Below are positions 35,787 to 47,775 of a stretch of 64,000 bases of DNA, piece by piece. How positions within the stretch are numbered: position 1 is the stretch's first letter; every line of letters starts with the position of its first letter. Under the pieces are notes generated by a model, which saw nothing but the letters and a program-made list of their open reading frames with translations, was not told where the DNA came from and searched no databases. Source of the DNA: Polytrichum commune (taxonomy: Eukaryota; Streptophyta; Polytrichopsida; Polytrichales; Polytrichaceae); the NCBI GenBank assembly GCA_950295325.1, contig OX485808.1, forward strand, positions 26,246,527-26,310,526, given 5' to 3'. Made by a program: the position numbers and the translations under genes.

Positions 35787-36130
35787 GTCTTGCGTTTTAG
35801 TATATAAGGGGAAGATATTATTGAGCATACTAATGGCGAGTGTCATGTGTTTAGATTTTAACATGCAAGAGGAATATGCTTATGTCAAGTCATTTGTGTG
35901 CACTTTGGTCAACTTGTAGAGCATCGTGTAACATAGGCATACACCTCATAACCTTATTGAACATACTCATGCCGAGATATTAGAAAGCATACTCGAATGT
36001 AAGTGTCATGAGGTGACATTAATGATGAGGTTGTTGATTATCAATGTATCCTAGTACACACCTCGAAATAGGGCAAGTGACACTATTATACATGTGACAC
36101 TAAATACCATAAACTATGTAGCGGTAGTCC
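35787..36130 (+). repeat. Dispersed repeat R3, copy 2, plus adjacent repeat-like segment
   Basis: The portion 36010-36125 matches 17095-17215 (AGGGCAAGTGACA, then ACATGTGACACTAAATACC). The portion 35787-35860 resembles 9070-9140. The association of both segments here and near 9 kb suggests one larger, old non-coding element of which three eroded pieces are visible. Confidence 0.65.
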
Positions 36131-36885
36131 TAAAAAATATTGTCACGTGGCACAATTCATTGACAAGAATGTGTTTCCATATATATATTTAAATACTCTA
36201 CAAACACCTAAGAGCATGCACTTATTATATTGAAATCTATGGTAAATGAGCATGTATCATAAATTTAGTGTCATTCAATAAAAAATTCAACCCTTAGTAG
36301 CTTTGAGATCTCACGAAATAGTCCGTACTTCGAGAATTAGTACCATCCTCACTAATTGTGATAATCAATGTGCTCACAAGCCATAATGTACATTAATTAG
36401 TCATATTAATGTGAACTGCTAGTAAATCAATCAGCACACCAATATGGGAAGAGACCTAGGGGTGGTCTTAGAATCATGCCAAAGTTTGGCAACCAACAAA
36501 GACCGGCCACATATGGTGTTAGTAACTCACTCTTCAAGTGGAGTCCAGTTGCAAATTGTTCTCTACAAAGAGCCAAACTTTGGTCTCAGTCGAAGAACCA
36601 ACTAGAACTGGCCTTGTGTGCAAGATAATACTACTAGCACAACATTTTTTCTGACTTGTAGCTTGTTATTATATTTACAAAGCCCACCTTAAGGGTTGTT
36701 GCATATGCAAACTAAAAGCTATCACCATGAAAAGCCAAGGGCCCTTCAAAATCGTCCAAAGGCCATATAGTGGAAAATAAAAATCCAATTTGTGGTTGAT
36801 GCGTCCTCAAGCATGGTGTAAAGTGAAAGTGGACCATGTTGAGGGTCTGTAAAATATTTGATGAGAAATCCAAACTAACATGTAG
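36131..36885. other. Unassigned DNA
   Basis: Nothing recognised. Confidence 0.4.
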
Positions 36886-36888
36886 TTT

Positions 36889-37323
36889 GAGACCCCCACA
36901 AGGAGGTCACTTCATTGTCAAAGAGAACACCACATGCGAATAAAGTTTGCTACCCCTATATTACATGCCATAGATATATTTAAATTTTATGATATTTTTC
37001 TACATATACATAATCATTGATAGTATAATTCTTCTTCTTTTTTAATTTTTTAGTCATCTTCATTTTGTAGTGATTGTTTTAGTTCAATTTTGTGTAATTC
37101 TAGTTAGAACAATATGTTTTATAGAAGAAAAAAATCATCAAATTTAGTTATCATTTCTTACAGTGTAATAGATACCTTGTATATCTACTCATGAAAAAAA
37201 ATTGATAAAATTTTGACCCATTTTGGTGGTGCTTTATGTAAAAAGTAGGATTTTTTACATGTAAAGTGTTTGCACATGGTTGTTCAACTTTACAATGGAG
37301 TGACCTCCCCGTGGGGGCCTCAC
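36889..37323. mobile_element. MITE-like element with ~60-bp terminal inverted repeats
   Basis: The left end has GAGACCCCCACAAGGAGGTC (from about 36890) and the right end, read inward, GAGGCCCCCACGGGGAGGTC (from about 37322). Pairing continues to CATTGT and further at about 75% over 60 bp. The interior is AT-rich and non-coding. The exact ends and target duplication could not be fixed. Confidence 0.72.
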
Positions 37324-37989
37324 CATGGCAGTATATTATTTCTAGAAGCCAATGACAACTTAATTTTTTGCCACGATCCCTGGTTTTGCATTAGCCCCAC
37401 CTCTTTTTAATGAGCCTAATGCAATATCTAGTAGACTATGAAACATTATCCACATGTTGCCATGTAGATGTTTATCCATCCAAATTTATTTGGTTTCTTA
37501 GGCCTTGATGGTCCAGTTTGAAGTGAACTTTGACCATCCACGACTTCTTTAGCAATCACATGATTTGACTATCTTAGGTCAAGGGCCGTCAACCTCTAGT
37601 GTGAAATGGCCCTAATCCTCATAATGAGAATTGATGTGGGCCACGTGAATTTGCAACCCATGCCAATATAAATTAGTTAAAAATTATTGTGCCATATTTT
37701 TACTCCCTATAAAATTGCTATGGTGACATATTGATTCTATGTTGTTTTTAATGTAAAGGCAATTCCACTTGTTGTAAGGTGTTGGTTAGAAGTCCCTCAA
37801 TCTTCCTCAATTAGATGAGCCATGATGGTCTTCAAACCCACATCATGTCCAACCCAACTAGATAATCAGAGTGGTCCACATGAATTATTTCCAAGCAATT
37901 TTCCCACCCACACTAATAGGACTTTGTAGTGTAGTCACCAATGTATGTTGTGTCCTCTTTGTTTTCCATTTTCATTTTCTGGGGGTGAC
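37324..37989. other. Unassigned DNA
   Basis: No feature recognised. Confidence 0.4.
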
Positions 37990-38134
37990 ACAACATTATT
38001 CAAATCCATAAGAGTGTTATGTGGGACAGACAATAATCCATGGAATATTCTCCACATTTAGTCTGGATATGGGGAATATTATGTGGATTACTATCAGTCC
38101 CATATAACACTCTTATGAATTTGAATAATGTTAT
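37990..38134. repeat. Nearly perfect hairpin (~65-bp arms, ~15-nt loop)
   Basis: The left arm (about 37992-38055) and right arm (about 38070-38134) pair with only scattered mismatches; for example AACATTATTCAAATCCATAA pairs with the complement of TTATGAATTTGAATAATGTT. The outer ends begin AACATTATT, as in the hairpin at 3311-3489. It could be a small foldback MITE or a small-RNA precursor. The 62-codon frame across it is a by-product. Confidence 0.9.
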
Positions 38135-38885
38135 GATAGAAGGCCAAAAAGCCCACTATGTTATGTCATTTTGTTTTAGGGTAAAGTGGTGCCATTGTGG
38201 GCACTTCCAACTCCATATGTATTTTTGACCTTAGGATCGGACCGCATTGGGAATCGTCTCCTGTGGTTAGCACTTGCGAATATAGAAGATTGCAATGTAA
38301 ATTTCAAGATTGAGGCTAAGATGTGTTAGAGGATTTGAGTTATTCTTGAATTCTCCTAAATACTCATGTTTGGTAGTTAGGTTTGCCATATTTTTGGCAA
38401 TTTATAGAATTTAAGGAGCATTTAATGGGTGTCAAAACCCCCACTTTTGGTAAAATGAAGGGTAGGCGTTCGACTTTGAGCGAAAATGGGCAAACTTGAA
38501 TTGAATTTTATGGCAAACTTTTTAATTCACCTAAATTGATGCTCTCAAAGGTTTGACAATAATTTCATAATTGTGTATTACCATCAATTGGCAAAAGTGA
38601 AACACATCTACTTCATTTCTTCAAATTTGGGGTTTTCAAACTTGAACATTTATCAAAAATTATGAATTGTCAAAAGTGGGATAAACATAATTCCTTTGCC
38701 AGTAGATTCTTTTAATTAGTTGGTAAAAACACCTCAACATTTTTTATATTAGATGAGACAAGAGGGGGAGGTTTTAACCAAGATATGAGACATGGATGGC
38801 ATCTGGTATTGAGGGGGAGGGGGCACATTGATTGTGAAACTGCTGGTTTTCCCCGTTGACACCACTTTCCTAGCATTTCAAGAGT
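38135..38885. other. Unassigned AT-rich DNA
   Basis: No gene supported. Confidence 0.4.
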
Positions 38886-38939
38886 TAAATAAAAAGTTGA
38901 TTCTTCATTGAACTAGTAGTTGAGAATGGGGGTTTCCTT

Positions 38940-39160
38940 TTCCACCAAAGGTTTTTGTGTAATCTTTTGTAAAAATCTTTTGTAGGTATCCAAGTAATCT
39001 TTTGTGGTAACTCTTTTGCAAGTATCCAAATAATCTAGTGACAAAGCGATTCTTTTGAGTAACTCTTCAAGATCAAGTATCTAAGTAACCAAGTGATTCT
39101 TCTGAGTAACTCAAAGTATCCAAGTAATTGAGTAACCAACAATCTTTTGTAGTCACTCTT
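38940..39160. repeat. Irregular short repeats (GTATCCAAGTAATC / ATCTTTTGTAG family)
   Basis: Variants of TAATCTTTTGTR, GTATCCAAGTAA and GAGTAACTC recur many times with irregular spacing. This is a cryptically repetitive tract of the kind produced by slippage. Confidence 0.7.
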
Positions 39161-40749
39161 GTGTATGTAACACAATGCCAAGGAGTAAAGTAATCTTCAA
39201 TAACTTTTCTTCACTAATCAATTTTCACACTTTCCTCCTTAGCTTCTTAGACCCACCAACTTCCCCTTTGACTGTTCATGTGCTTTCTTATTGTTGACTT
39301 TTATTATCGGGTCACTTTCCGGTGTGATATAGGTAGCAATTACTTCAACAACTATTCAGTTGTTATTGGACACTTTCTTGCCATGTAGAAAACACCTTCT
39401 TTCTACATGTGTAATAATACCTCTACTAACTCTTAACTTCCTTATCAAGTCTTGAGGAGGCATCTTGACATTTGTCCCTCAAAACTTATCATGTCTCATT
39501 TCCTCTACTCCTCTTTGTAAAGATAATGTACAACATAAAGTGCTAGTATGGGGTTGCGTCATAAATAATTATAGACTTCTTTTAGCATAGCCATAATATT
39601 TATGAATATACTTATAGGTCACACAATACTTATTATGTAGAAATCTCATCGTATAATATAAGCATACCATAATAAGTTTTAAAATATCATAATATTTTTC
39701 TTTACGTTCAAACAACTTCTCATTATCCTTATATTTTTCAATATGTAGGCAGTTAATGTTTTTTTGACTTGGATATGGTAGAATTAGCGATATTTATTGG
39801 GGGAAAAGTGATGGTAGAATAACTAAGATATATGAAGAATCAATTAGTTTGATTTTATGTTGAACAATTATATCTCCTTGTATATAGCAAGTCAACTTAG
39901 TAAGGCAAATATATATGCGTTCAAATATCCATCATCCTTGAAAGTGTCCTTTCCCTATGAACACTCATTCTCCTTATCACAATCCTTCTTTCATACCAAC
40001 ATTCTTGAGTAGTCTCATTCCCTCTCACTAATTGATTTGGTATATCCAAATTACCTTCTCTTACTTCTAAGTCTTCCCCACTCCAATTGGTAATCACTCA
40101 TGTGTAAGACTCCTTGATTTTGTATGAGACTCTTGAGTATCCAGCCGCGCCCACTTGCTTTGCAATTCTACAATCATTTTCTTATACGAGTTGTCTTTTC
40201 TCAATTTATGTGATTATTTTCATCTTATGTGTGTTTCTATACATAACACTCTTTAAGCAATAGGAAGTATGTCTTGTACAATCTCCCAACTTGATGGTAT
40301 CTATGCTATCGTTTATTTTGTCTCTACCTTAAAGGGATATGAAGTAAGTTTGAGCTTGAAGCTCTTGCATTCAAATGTAATAAAGATACAAATGACTTAT
40401 CTCTTGTAGCCTATCTTTGTGAAGAAGGTGCATAAACTCTAATCCTAACTCTGTATATAATGAGAGGTGGCATCAAACATGTGCCTCCTTCTTATATTGC
40501 AAAATCTCAATTTTCTTGAAGAAGATGAAGAGTGCTCCTCCAAAATCTTCAAAAACTAGCATATTTTAATATTATTTATATTCAAAATGTGGTAGATTAT
40601 GTTCTAAAATCTACCTACTCAATATCTAGGTATGAGAGAATTCATAAGGATAGCCAAGAAGTTGTTTCTTGGCCCTCATCCTCTTCCACCTGCGTTGTTC
40701 CTTACCTTGGTGGACTAAATCTTACCAATAAAAATAGAGTCCACTAATC
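39161..40749. other. Unassigned AT-rich DNA
   Basis: No coding region or repeat of note. Confidence 0.4.
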
Positions 40750-40930
40750 CTACGTGGCTTACTAGATTCCAAGTAGCTCACTAATTACATGATGTCTCAC
40801 TAATTTCCAAGTCGCCTTACTAATTAAGTGACAGCTCATTAATATTTGAGGAATCCCCTAATATTTAAGTGGCTCAATAATTTATTGAATCACTTTGCTT
40901 AATTTGAAATGGCTCAATAATTTTTTAACA
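40750..40930. repeat. Degenerate tandem repeat (~30-35 bp unit)
   Basis: A motif like GGCTCACTAATTTCCAAGT recurs about six times with drift (GTGGCTTACTAGATTCCAAGT, GTAGCTCACTAATTACATG, GTCGCCTTACTAATTAAGTG, GTGGCTCAATAATTTATTG). Confidence 0.75.
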
Positions 40931-40984
40931 TTAACGTAGTCCAAGTTGGTTGGTTTCATGGCCTTTATGCAGCCCCTTATGATA

Positions 40985-42350
40985 TCGTTGTGGTACCTTG
41001 GTCTAGACCCAACCCCCCTTGATTGATACCCTCAATATCACCTAGTTGGATACCTTAAACAATAGGCAATATTTGGTGAGCAAGAATTTCACATTAGCAT
41101 CCGTCATATTATATGACAACAATATGATGTTGAACCCAAAAATTTACTCTTCAAGATTGTCATTTGAGAATGTGGGATCAACACCTTTATATGAAGCGGT
41201 GCTAGATGGGGGAAATATGCATGCTTGGATTCATTGACATAACCCCCCTAATGAACCTATGATTATAAAAAGGTTGTCCCCCACAATGCAAGTTTAACTA
41301 GACAACTGCGCCAAGGACAATAAAAAACATATTTGTGGTTGCCTATTGGTTGCAAAAAGCATTTTCAAGGGGGTGTTTGTATCTTTGCTATTGATGGGCC
41401 GCACGCATAATGATATTGTTGCATCTTTATGGCGGTGAAACATGAAGTTGCATGAGGATTTCCCAACAATCTCACTTTTGATAAAGTCGTACATGGATTT
41501 GGACAGCATTTTTGTCGTCCCACGTATGATTAAGGAGGTGTTAAACTTCAAAGCATTATAGAATCATATGTTTAGAATGAGGCTCACCATTTGATTGGGC
41601 ACACAAAGGCTCAACAATTTTGGTTTTACATGCATAATGACGGTATTCCGGCATTGCAATACAAGTTGTTGTGCACAACACAAGATTGGAGCCCACTGGA
41701 GGGGCTTTTTGTTTGACATTTTAACACGGAGGATAAGATAATGTTACCACATGGGGAGCCCAAACCTTGCAATCCAATACCCATGAAGAATGTGGAGGAT
41801 AATCTAAAGGGCATATCATGCTTCATTAAATATTGGGATCATCTGGGAGTAGTGGATGTTGGTGGATCATTTCACCACCAATATGGAATTTGGATAGGCT
41901 ATTGGACAAATGTTCATTCAACTCTCATGGACCTTTATCAAGATAGCCCCCTTATTTTGAGACATGGTTTTTGGCCAAAAAATTGTTCGGATGTTCAGGC
42001 GTCGGAAGCTAGGCTTTTGGACACTGGGAAGGTTCGTGAGGAGTTCTACAAGGATGACCATTATGTTGGGCTCCTAGTAATCATCCCCCACCATCCATGT
42101 TACAGTAGATTGTCATGAAGGCTATATGCTCATATTGCGTCTTGGAGATGAGACATATGCTAAACTTGTTTGGGTGGCAAGAGCTTTGTTTCAACCAACT
42201 TTTGTAACTTCTATTCCTCATTTCAAATAGATGAGGTGGAGTACTATCAACTAACAATACGTAATGAATATGTGACCTGTCATTGCACAAATTGGGATTC
42301 AAATCATAATATTTGTAGGAGGGTGGATTTTGAGCATGGTCCAAGCTAGA
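40985..42350 (+). pseudogene. DUF7869-like protein, decayed
   Basis: Plus-strand translation gives a conserved stretch at about 41310-41570. LDNCAKDNK is followed by a hydrophobic segment, then FVSLLLMGRTHNDI (the family usually has VGHTH-DID), then KLHEDFPTISLLIKS and IKEVLNFKAL. The next part at about 41600-42110 continues in other frames with FWFYMHNDGIPALQYKLLC, and then a 125-codon open stretch (41741-42118) including REEFYKDDHYVG. Stops and frameshifts interrupt it. The DNxxxDNKN plus GHTH pattern is typical of the DUF7869 domain, found in multicopy, transposon-associated proteins in plants and other eukaryotes; its biochemical role is not established. The second histidine of the GHTH-type motif remains but Gly-His has become Gly-Arg. 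Confidence 0.75.
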
Positions 42351-43289
42351 TAGATACAAATACCATATTTATAGCATGGAAACCATGATAGAATCATAGA
42401 AGATCACTATCCATTCCTCAAAAGCATACGATATGTGCAAAGGACAATATTGCTTGCCTTACGGGGGAATCACGCCAACGAAAATAAGGTAGAAGTCAAG
42501 TTGTTTGGTTGTGAACAACCACCAATAATATCCAACATTTGTGTACTTGATCTATTATTATAAATTTAGCATGCTTAATATTATAGTAGACTATTAGTAA
42601 GTCTATGTGCATTGTACATTCAATACAATTGGGCTAGACTTTGGGTTATTTACGAATCCTATTGTGTGTTGGGTTTGGATATCCATATATAATCATCAAT
42701 AAATATAATATATCTTTTAAGTTTTTGTCTGGGATGAAACTCCTATGTTGTAATGAATATGCATTTATTACACTCTACTTTTGTAGGCTAAAAGATTGGG
42801 GGTTTTCTTTCTATTCAATAGACATGTATTCCCTTGATTTTATGTTGAAGTAGGTTCCATGTGTTCTACCCAATGTGTTTATATTGGTCAACCATTAATT
42901 TTGGGCTATATATTTCTTGCCAATATACCGTCTATGTTCAGGGCGACATCATTTTGTTTGTCATCCATATACTAATTTGAAACAATGGAAAGTTTTAAAT
43001 TACTTAATATAATATGTTGGTATGTCGGCAACAATGCGGACAACATCAAATGGAAATATCTCAAGTATCATCCAAAAGATCAAGTGGTCGATTACATGAA
43101 GAAGTTGATTAAGGAAGCCATTCGATATAATGAATGAACCCAAATTTATCATGGATCGAAATTTCACATAGGGTGAAGAATAAGGCCCAAAATGGAGTTT
43201 TAATACTCAAGCAACGGGTTGATAATTTTTTCCGCCCCCTTAAGTGGGTGAGGCGGTGACCCCTTAAGCAGCAAAAAAATAGACATTGC
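42351..43289. other. Unassigned DNA
   Basis: No supported gene. Confidence 0.4.
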
Positions 43290-43292
43290 TTA

Positions 43293-43739
43293 CTAGGTGG
43301 GAACCCTAGACCAGATGGTTTTCCAAGACAGCCAACAAAATAAATCCTTGCAACGAACATAAGTTGGAGAGATGGTTAAGGGCGTCTTGCCTATGCCAAT
43401 GATAGTAATTTTTGCCTCTCCTTTGCAAGTGCCATGTATCATAATGACATGCCTTTGTATAATTAAGAAAACACCAAAATATGCCACTTTGGTGATATGT
43501 GGTTCTTCCACCATTCTCCAAGCGGTTGGCGCTCCTTTGTGGGGTATCTTCGATCCTTTAAAGGTTGTCCCTTTCCACAAACACCTAAACTTGGTGCATT
43601 CAATCATTATAATTCTTGTGGGATGGAGATGTTGACAAATACCTTTTGTTTGATGGTATTTTTCTTGTTTCTTGAAATGCAACTTGGTTATCTTCCACTT
43701 GATCCTCACGCTCCTCAATATCTCCACCAAGATCAAACA
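43293..43739 (-). other. Open minus-strand stretch downstream of copia copy 2, unassigned
   Basis: A 177-codon frame (43826-43293) continues from the copia remnant but shows no copia reverse transcriptase motifs. It may be a nested insertion or the diverged linker. I do not recognise it. Confidence 0.35.
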
Positions 43740-44245
43740 AAGATGACTTGGAAGATTAGTCAATCCCAACCACCATAGGAGATTCATTTCTCCCACTTGA
43801 ACACATCTCCGAAACATTTCCAACACTCATTCCATCCTCCATGAACACCACATCTTTATTTTCAATAATTTTGTTGGTTTTTAAACACATCAATCTATGT
43901 ACTTTGATGCATGCACAATAACCAACAAACAAACATTTAGAGCATCTTGTCATCAGGCACCATTGCACACGTAATGCATGTAAATACACTTATGTATGCA
44001 ATGTAAGGCCTCCTCTTGCTCCACGCTTCTTCAGGTGCCATGAGAGGCAAGACTCTCATTGGACAATGATTAATGTGTGTAAACTGCATTCGCCACTACT
44101 TCTGCCCAAAATGATTTATCGAGGTTGTGAGCATGAAGCATGCTTCTTATCATCTCTACAATGGTGTGATTTTCACACTCTACCACTTCATTTCATTGCA
44201 GCATGTATGATGTAGATGTTTATTTTTCAATGCCATGTCCATTCT
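43740..44245 (-). pseudogene. Ty1/copia polyprotein, broken copy 2 (integrase C-terminal part)
   Basis: On the minus strand, from about 44240, the translation reads IEK, then TSTSYMLQ, then NEVVECENHTIVEMIRSML and FWAEVVANAVYTH. It aligns with copia copy 1 at 25720-25870. Further downstream, CLFVGYCACIKVHRLMCLK and NKDVVFMEDGM (43990-43830) match CLGYCEGIKVYRLMFLQ and NRDVIFMEDRT of copy 1 at 26025-26135. The two remnants are therefore from the same or sister families. There are several frameshifts. Upstream of 44255 the similarity stops. Confidence 0.87.
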
Positions 44246-44255
44246 ATATTCTATA

Positions 44256-45127
44256 AAACTTAGGCATATTTTTGTCAAAAAGATATTGAAAAAGTGAGAA
44301 AGACCGATGAGGACCAAAGTTGGCCCACTTGGGAAAGAGTTGCCATACAATATTGGTTGCATACCACCACACATGTTGAGCCAAAAAAAGGTTGTATTGT
44401 AGGAATGAATAGGATGGCCAACAGATGACAAGAATGTAAAGTATTTTTTGATCAACCAATCATCTTATACAAGAGAAGGATGGGGGGAACAATTTCCATT
44501 TGGATGAATGGCATGGTGCATGTCTTGTCGCTAGATGGGACATGACAGATTGATGGGGATAGCAAGCCAAGGGATAGTCAAAGAAACAATGTTCCACATA
44601 CTTAGCAATAGATTGACCATAGTGTTGGTAACTATTGTCAATATTGTCCAAGATCTTCCTACACCTCACATTGATAGCCAAAACTTTAGGAAGGACTAAT
44701 CAAAGGAAGTTGCCTCCTTAAGAGCCATGTGTTTGTGCCAAATTACATTCCACTAGGGGGAGGCAAATAGAGGAACAAAATTTATCCGCTATGGACTTCT
44801 TAAGCATCACATATTTTAGTGATTGAAGTCCTTCCCAACTTGGTTGAGTATTCCATGAATGAAACAAACTCCAACCATCATCAATGAGTTGGATCAAAGT
44901 ATAAGGCACCAATCTTGTTTAAAATATATATATATATAAAAGAAAAAAAGGAAAAAAGGTTTTGGCACTCCCACAAATGTCCAACTTAAGTTATGCGCAT
45001 TTAGTTGCTGAAATTTGCCAAATCCACCAAACCAACCATGTTAAGTTGCAATTCCAAGAAAATGAAGTATTTAGAGCACATTCAGAGCCAACCTAGAGTA
45101 AAGGAATTTCTTTAAAGAAAAAAAATG
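44256..45127. other. Unassigned DNA
   Basis: Two overlapping minus-strand frames of 70-90 codons at 44180-44460 do not resemble copia or any family I know. A short (TA)n run lies at about 44925-44937. Confidence 0.4.
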
Positions 45128-46560
45128 TGAGCCCAAGATGATGCCCACATGTCTTCTTAACCTCGAAAACTATTAAAATTTAGCATTTGTGTGGTGTGGA
45201 TAGTTAAAAGGGACAAGAGTTTTTAGATTTAGTTAAGACTTAGCGTGTTCTGTGTTAAGTGGAACTTAATGAAGGTAACTACGTGATTAGTGTTAGTGAA
45301 AAGGAAAGGTATATTAAAAAGAGTGGATTAGTTAACGCGGGGGGTGAAGTAATTGGGGCTTGAGGGGCTTGTCCCACAACATTGTTCATTTAAGGGGGGG
45401 GGGATCCCCCTAAGGGGATTAGGTGCTGGATCCTCGGATCCCGAGACTAGGGTGTCCCCTGGAATGTTTGGTTGCGAGCAGAGTTGGACACACATGTCAA
45501 GGGTAGAGGACCGAGAGCGGCAACGGCGGCTGGGGAATGAAGAATGCTGGAAAATTGGCTAGGGGGTTGCTGCTGGGATGAGACCAGCTGGGAGGTAGGA
45601 GGAGGGCATCACAACTTATGGCCATGAAAGGAACTGTGCCGAAAATGGCTGAGGCAAGGCAATGCAGGGAGGGGCCGTAAGCTGGAGTGTTGCTGTGAGG
45701 ATTCAGACTGGTGAAGCCTCACCGAATCCAGGGAGGTAGTGTGTCTAGGAGCAGCACCGCCCCGAACCAGGATTGGAGTGGCAAGGTGGGTCGGAAGTGG
45801 CTGAGGAGGAATGAGGGTGTCTGAGGTGGAAGCGCTCGGATTCATATAAAAATTCTCTCCTCTTGAATTGTTGGAGTGAGGAGGGGAGGCCATTCTCCCT
45901 CTGGAATGACACTGTGAGAATGGGTGCAGGGTGAAGGAGAGAAATGCGACACCAGCAAGGGGTGCAGCGACAAGGAGCAATCAAGATGAAGAGTAAGAGG
46001 AAGGATTGAGATGGATGGATGAGGAGCATGCCCACGAGGGGGATTGCTGCCGAACGTGGCCTCTAGCAACGCAAGCTGGGGGGGGGGGGCAAACGTGAGG
46101 TCCAGTGCGGTTGTTTTGTGGACGACCCCCAAGTTAACAGAAACCAGAAGGGCTAAGATCTAAGGAAGGAAGGCAAGGAGGCACCATCGGAGGAAGTGCT
46201 GGAGTGCCGGTGAAGGCTGGTAGCCTTGGTTGCACCGGACAGTGCTGCTGCTGTGGCCGCTAGGCTAACTGAAGGTCGAGCTTGACAGTAACCAGGGGGC
46301 TCTACTAAGATTGAGTGTGGGTACATGGTACAAGGAGTGGGCAGAAGGGAAGGTGTTGAGCGGGCATATTAGTTATGTTAATTAAATAATAAGGTGAACT
46401 AACCCACGATTAAATGTGGTGTTGGCTTGCTTTGCTTGGGTAGTTCTTTGGGTTGATTAGAAAATTAGGTGTGGATTTAGGATGTCAATACCCGGTCAAG
46501 TGGGGTACCACAATCGAGGAAGAATAGCATTTTTCAATGCTTGCCACCTTGTTTCTGGCT
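45127..46560 (+). repeat. Palindrome-headed repeat P, copy 1 (LTR-like)
   Basis: Starts TGTGAGCCCAAGATGATG then CCCACATG, and contains ATTAAAAAGAGTGGA about 190 bp in. Its head and the AAAAAGAGTG block are shared with copies at 47776, 48998, 51283 (minus) and 55837 (minus). The far end is tentatively placed at CATTTTTCAATGCTTGCCACC (46528 on), which parallels GTTTTTCAACACTTACATCC at 50034. The middle (45440-46300) is GC-rich and unlike the other copies, with 90-120-codon frames that are not credible proteins. TG-initiated ends and repeated whole-unit copies suggest LTRs, but no primer-binding site was recognised. Confidence 0.55.
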
Positions 46561-46599
46561 GAATAAAGTTGTCCACATGGCACTTATTTTGTGGATGTG

Positions 46600-46660
46600 T
46601 CGGCCATAAACCCCCCCCCCTTAAGCGTCGTAGTCCGGGTGAAGGCTTACTGCTCACATG
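46600..46660 (-). repeat. Motif M (CACCCGGACTANGACGCTTAAGGG), minus-strand copy
   Basis: On the minus strand, CACCCGGACTACGACGCTTA precedes a G-run. The same motif occurs on the plus strand at 50329, 50732 and, diverged, 51352, so it marks a component shared across the 46-51.5 kb cluster. Confidence 0.75.
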
Positions 46661-47775
46661 GAACACATCAAACCTCCTAAGCCCTAAAACTTGTGTGCTG
46701 ATCAAATGGTGAATCATTCCATTCCACAATCCAACTTTATTTCATTGACTAAGTATTTAAAACACTTAATTCAACCACACAACATTCACCCCAATCCAAA
46801 TCCAATCATGAACTCCCTAATTAAACCAGCTACATCCTAATAGTGCTTTGAGGCATCAGATTACCCCCTTGGCTATCATCTGTAGCCATTTCCTCTTTCT
46901 TAATCACCTAGGCCTAAGTCACTGGGCCCTCAACTTCACTCTCCCCTACCATTAACGGCTAACCACTGTGAACACAACATCAACCCTCCCTGGAAATCTC
47001 TTTCTCGCCTCTGCTGGCTTCCTTTGGGTGATGACACCTGGCAGTCCTCCCTCGGCAGCAAGCAGTTGCAGCTGCTATGTTCGGCCCAACCTCGTTGGAG
47101 GAAGCTAGTTCCACTGCCTCTAAACCTTTCCCTGCAGGCACTGAAGAGCGATGCCCTCCACAGATTTTACCACATACTTTAACCAAGATAAAATCCAGCC
47201 GGCCCAACCTTGCATCCACCTTCACCGCCGTTGACATTTCCAGAACGACCCAACCTTCTTCCGCGGCGTTCACAAATCTAGTCCCTCCCAAATGTTGTGA
47301 TTATTGACACCCAACTCCATGGGAGCACTCATTAAACTCTCCCCTTCATTCCGAATTCAGAGCGGTAGCAAACCTGGTTTCAGAGCGGTATAACTTTGAA
47401 TCAGAGCAGCCTCCTTGATTCTTCACTTTGTTCTCCTCATTGTCTCACTTCTTCACACCTTGAAATCACCTTCCCCTTCTGTTCGCGCTCACCTGCAATC
47501 TCTCTTTACCCCCCCCCCCCCGCCTGAATGCTCATTCCAGGCATTGAATCCCAGCTGCCACCATTCTCACACAGAGAGCAATCTCTCTGCACCTCGGCCA
47601 CTGCTTAGCTCCACACCTCACCTAAGGCACTGGTTGCAGGCCTTAGCCCCTTGGAGCCATTCACATTTTCTTCCCCCCCTTCAGTTCACCCTTGCTGGTG
47701 CGATCAACCACCTTTGCTCATTCCTCTCCTCCCGGTACAGAGTCTCCGCATGACCGCGGCCTCTCCCTTGGTCCT
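46661..47775. other. Unassigned DNA, partly C-rich
   Basis: Frames of 76-112 codons on both strands at 46980-47750 are compositionally biased and resemble no protein. A run of C lies at about 47509-47521. It may be the inverted counterpart of the GC-rich interior at 45440-46300, but I could not align them convincingly. Confidence 0.35.

Noticed and set aside
43293-43826. 177-codon minus-strand frame as a gene
   Set aside because: It begins in a copia remnant and has no recognisable domain, no sign of codon conservation and no flanking gene structure.
45600-46140. Several overlapping 95-125-codon frames in GC-rich DNA
   Set aside because: They overlap in different frames on one strand with biased composition (Ser, Pro, His rich) and show no domain.
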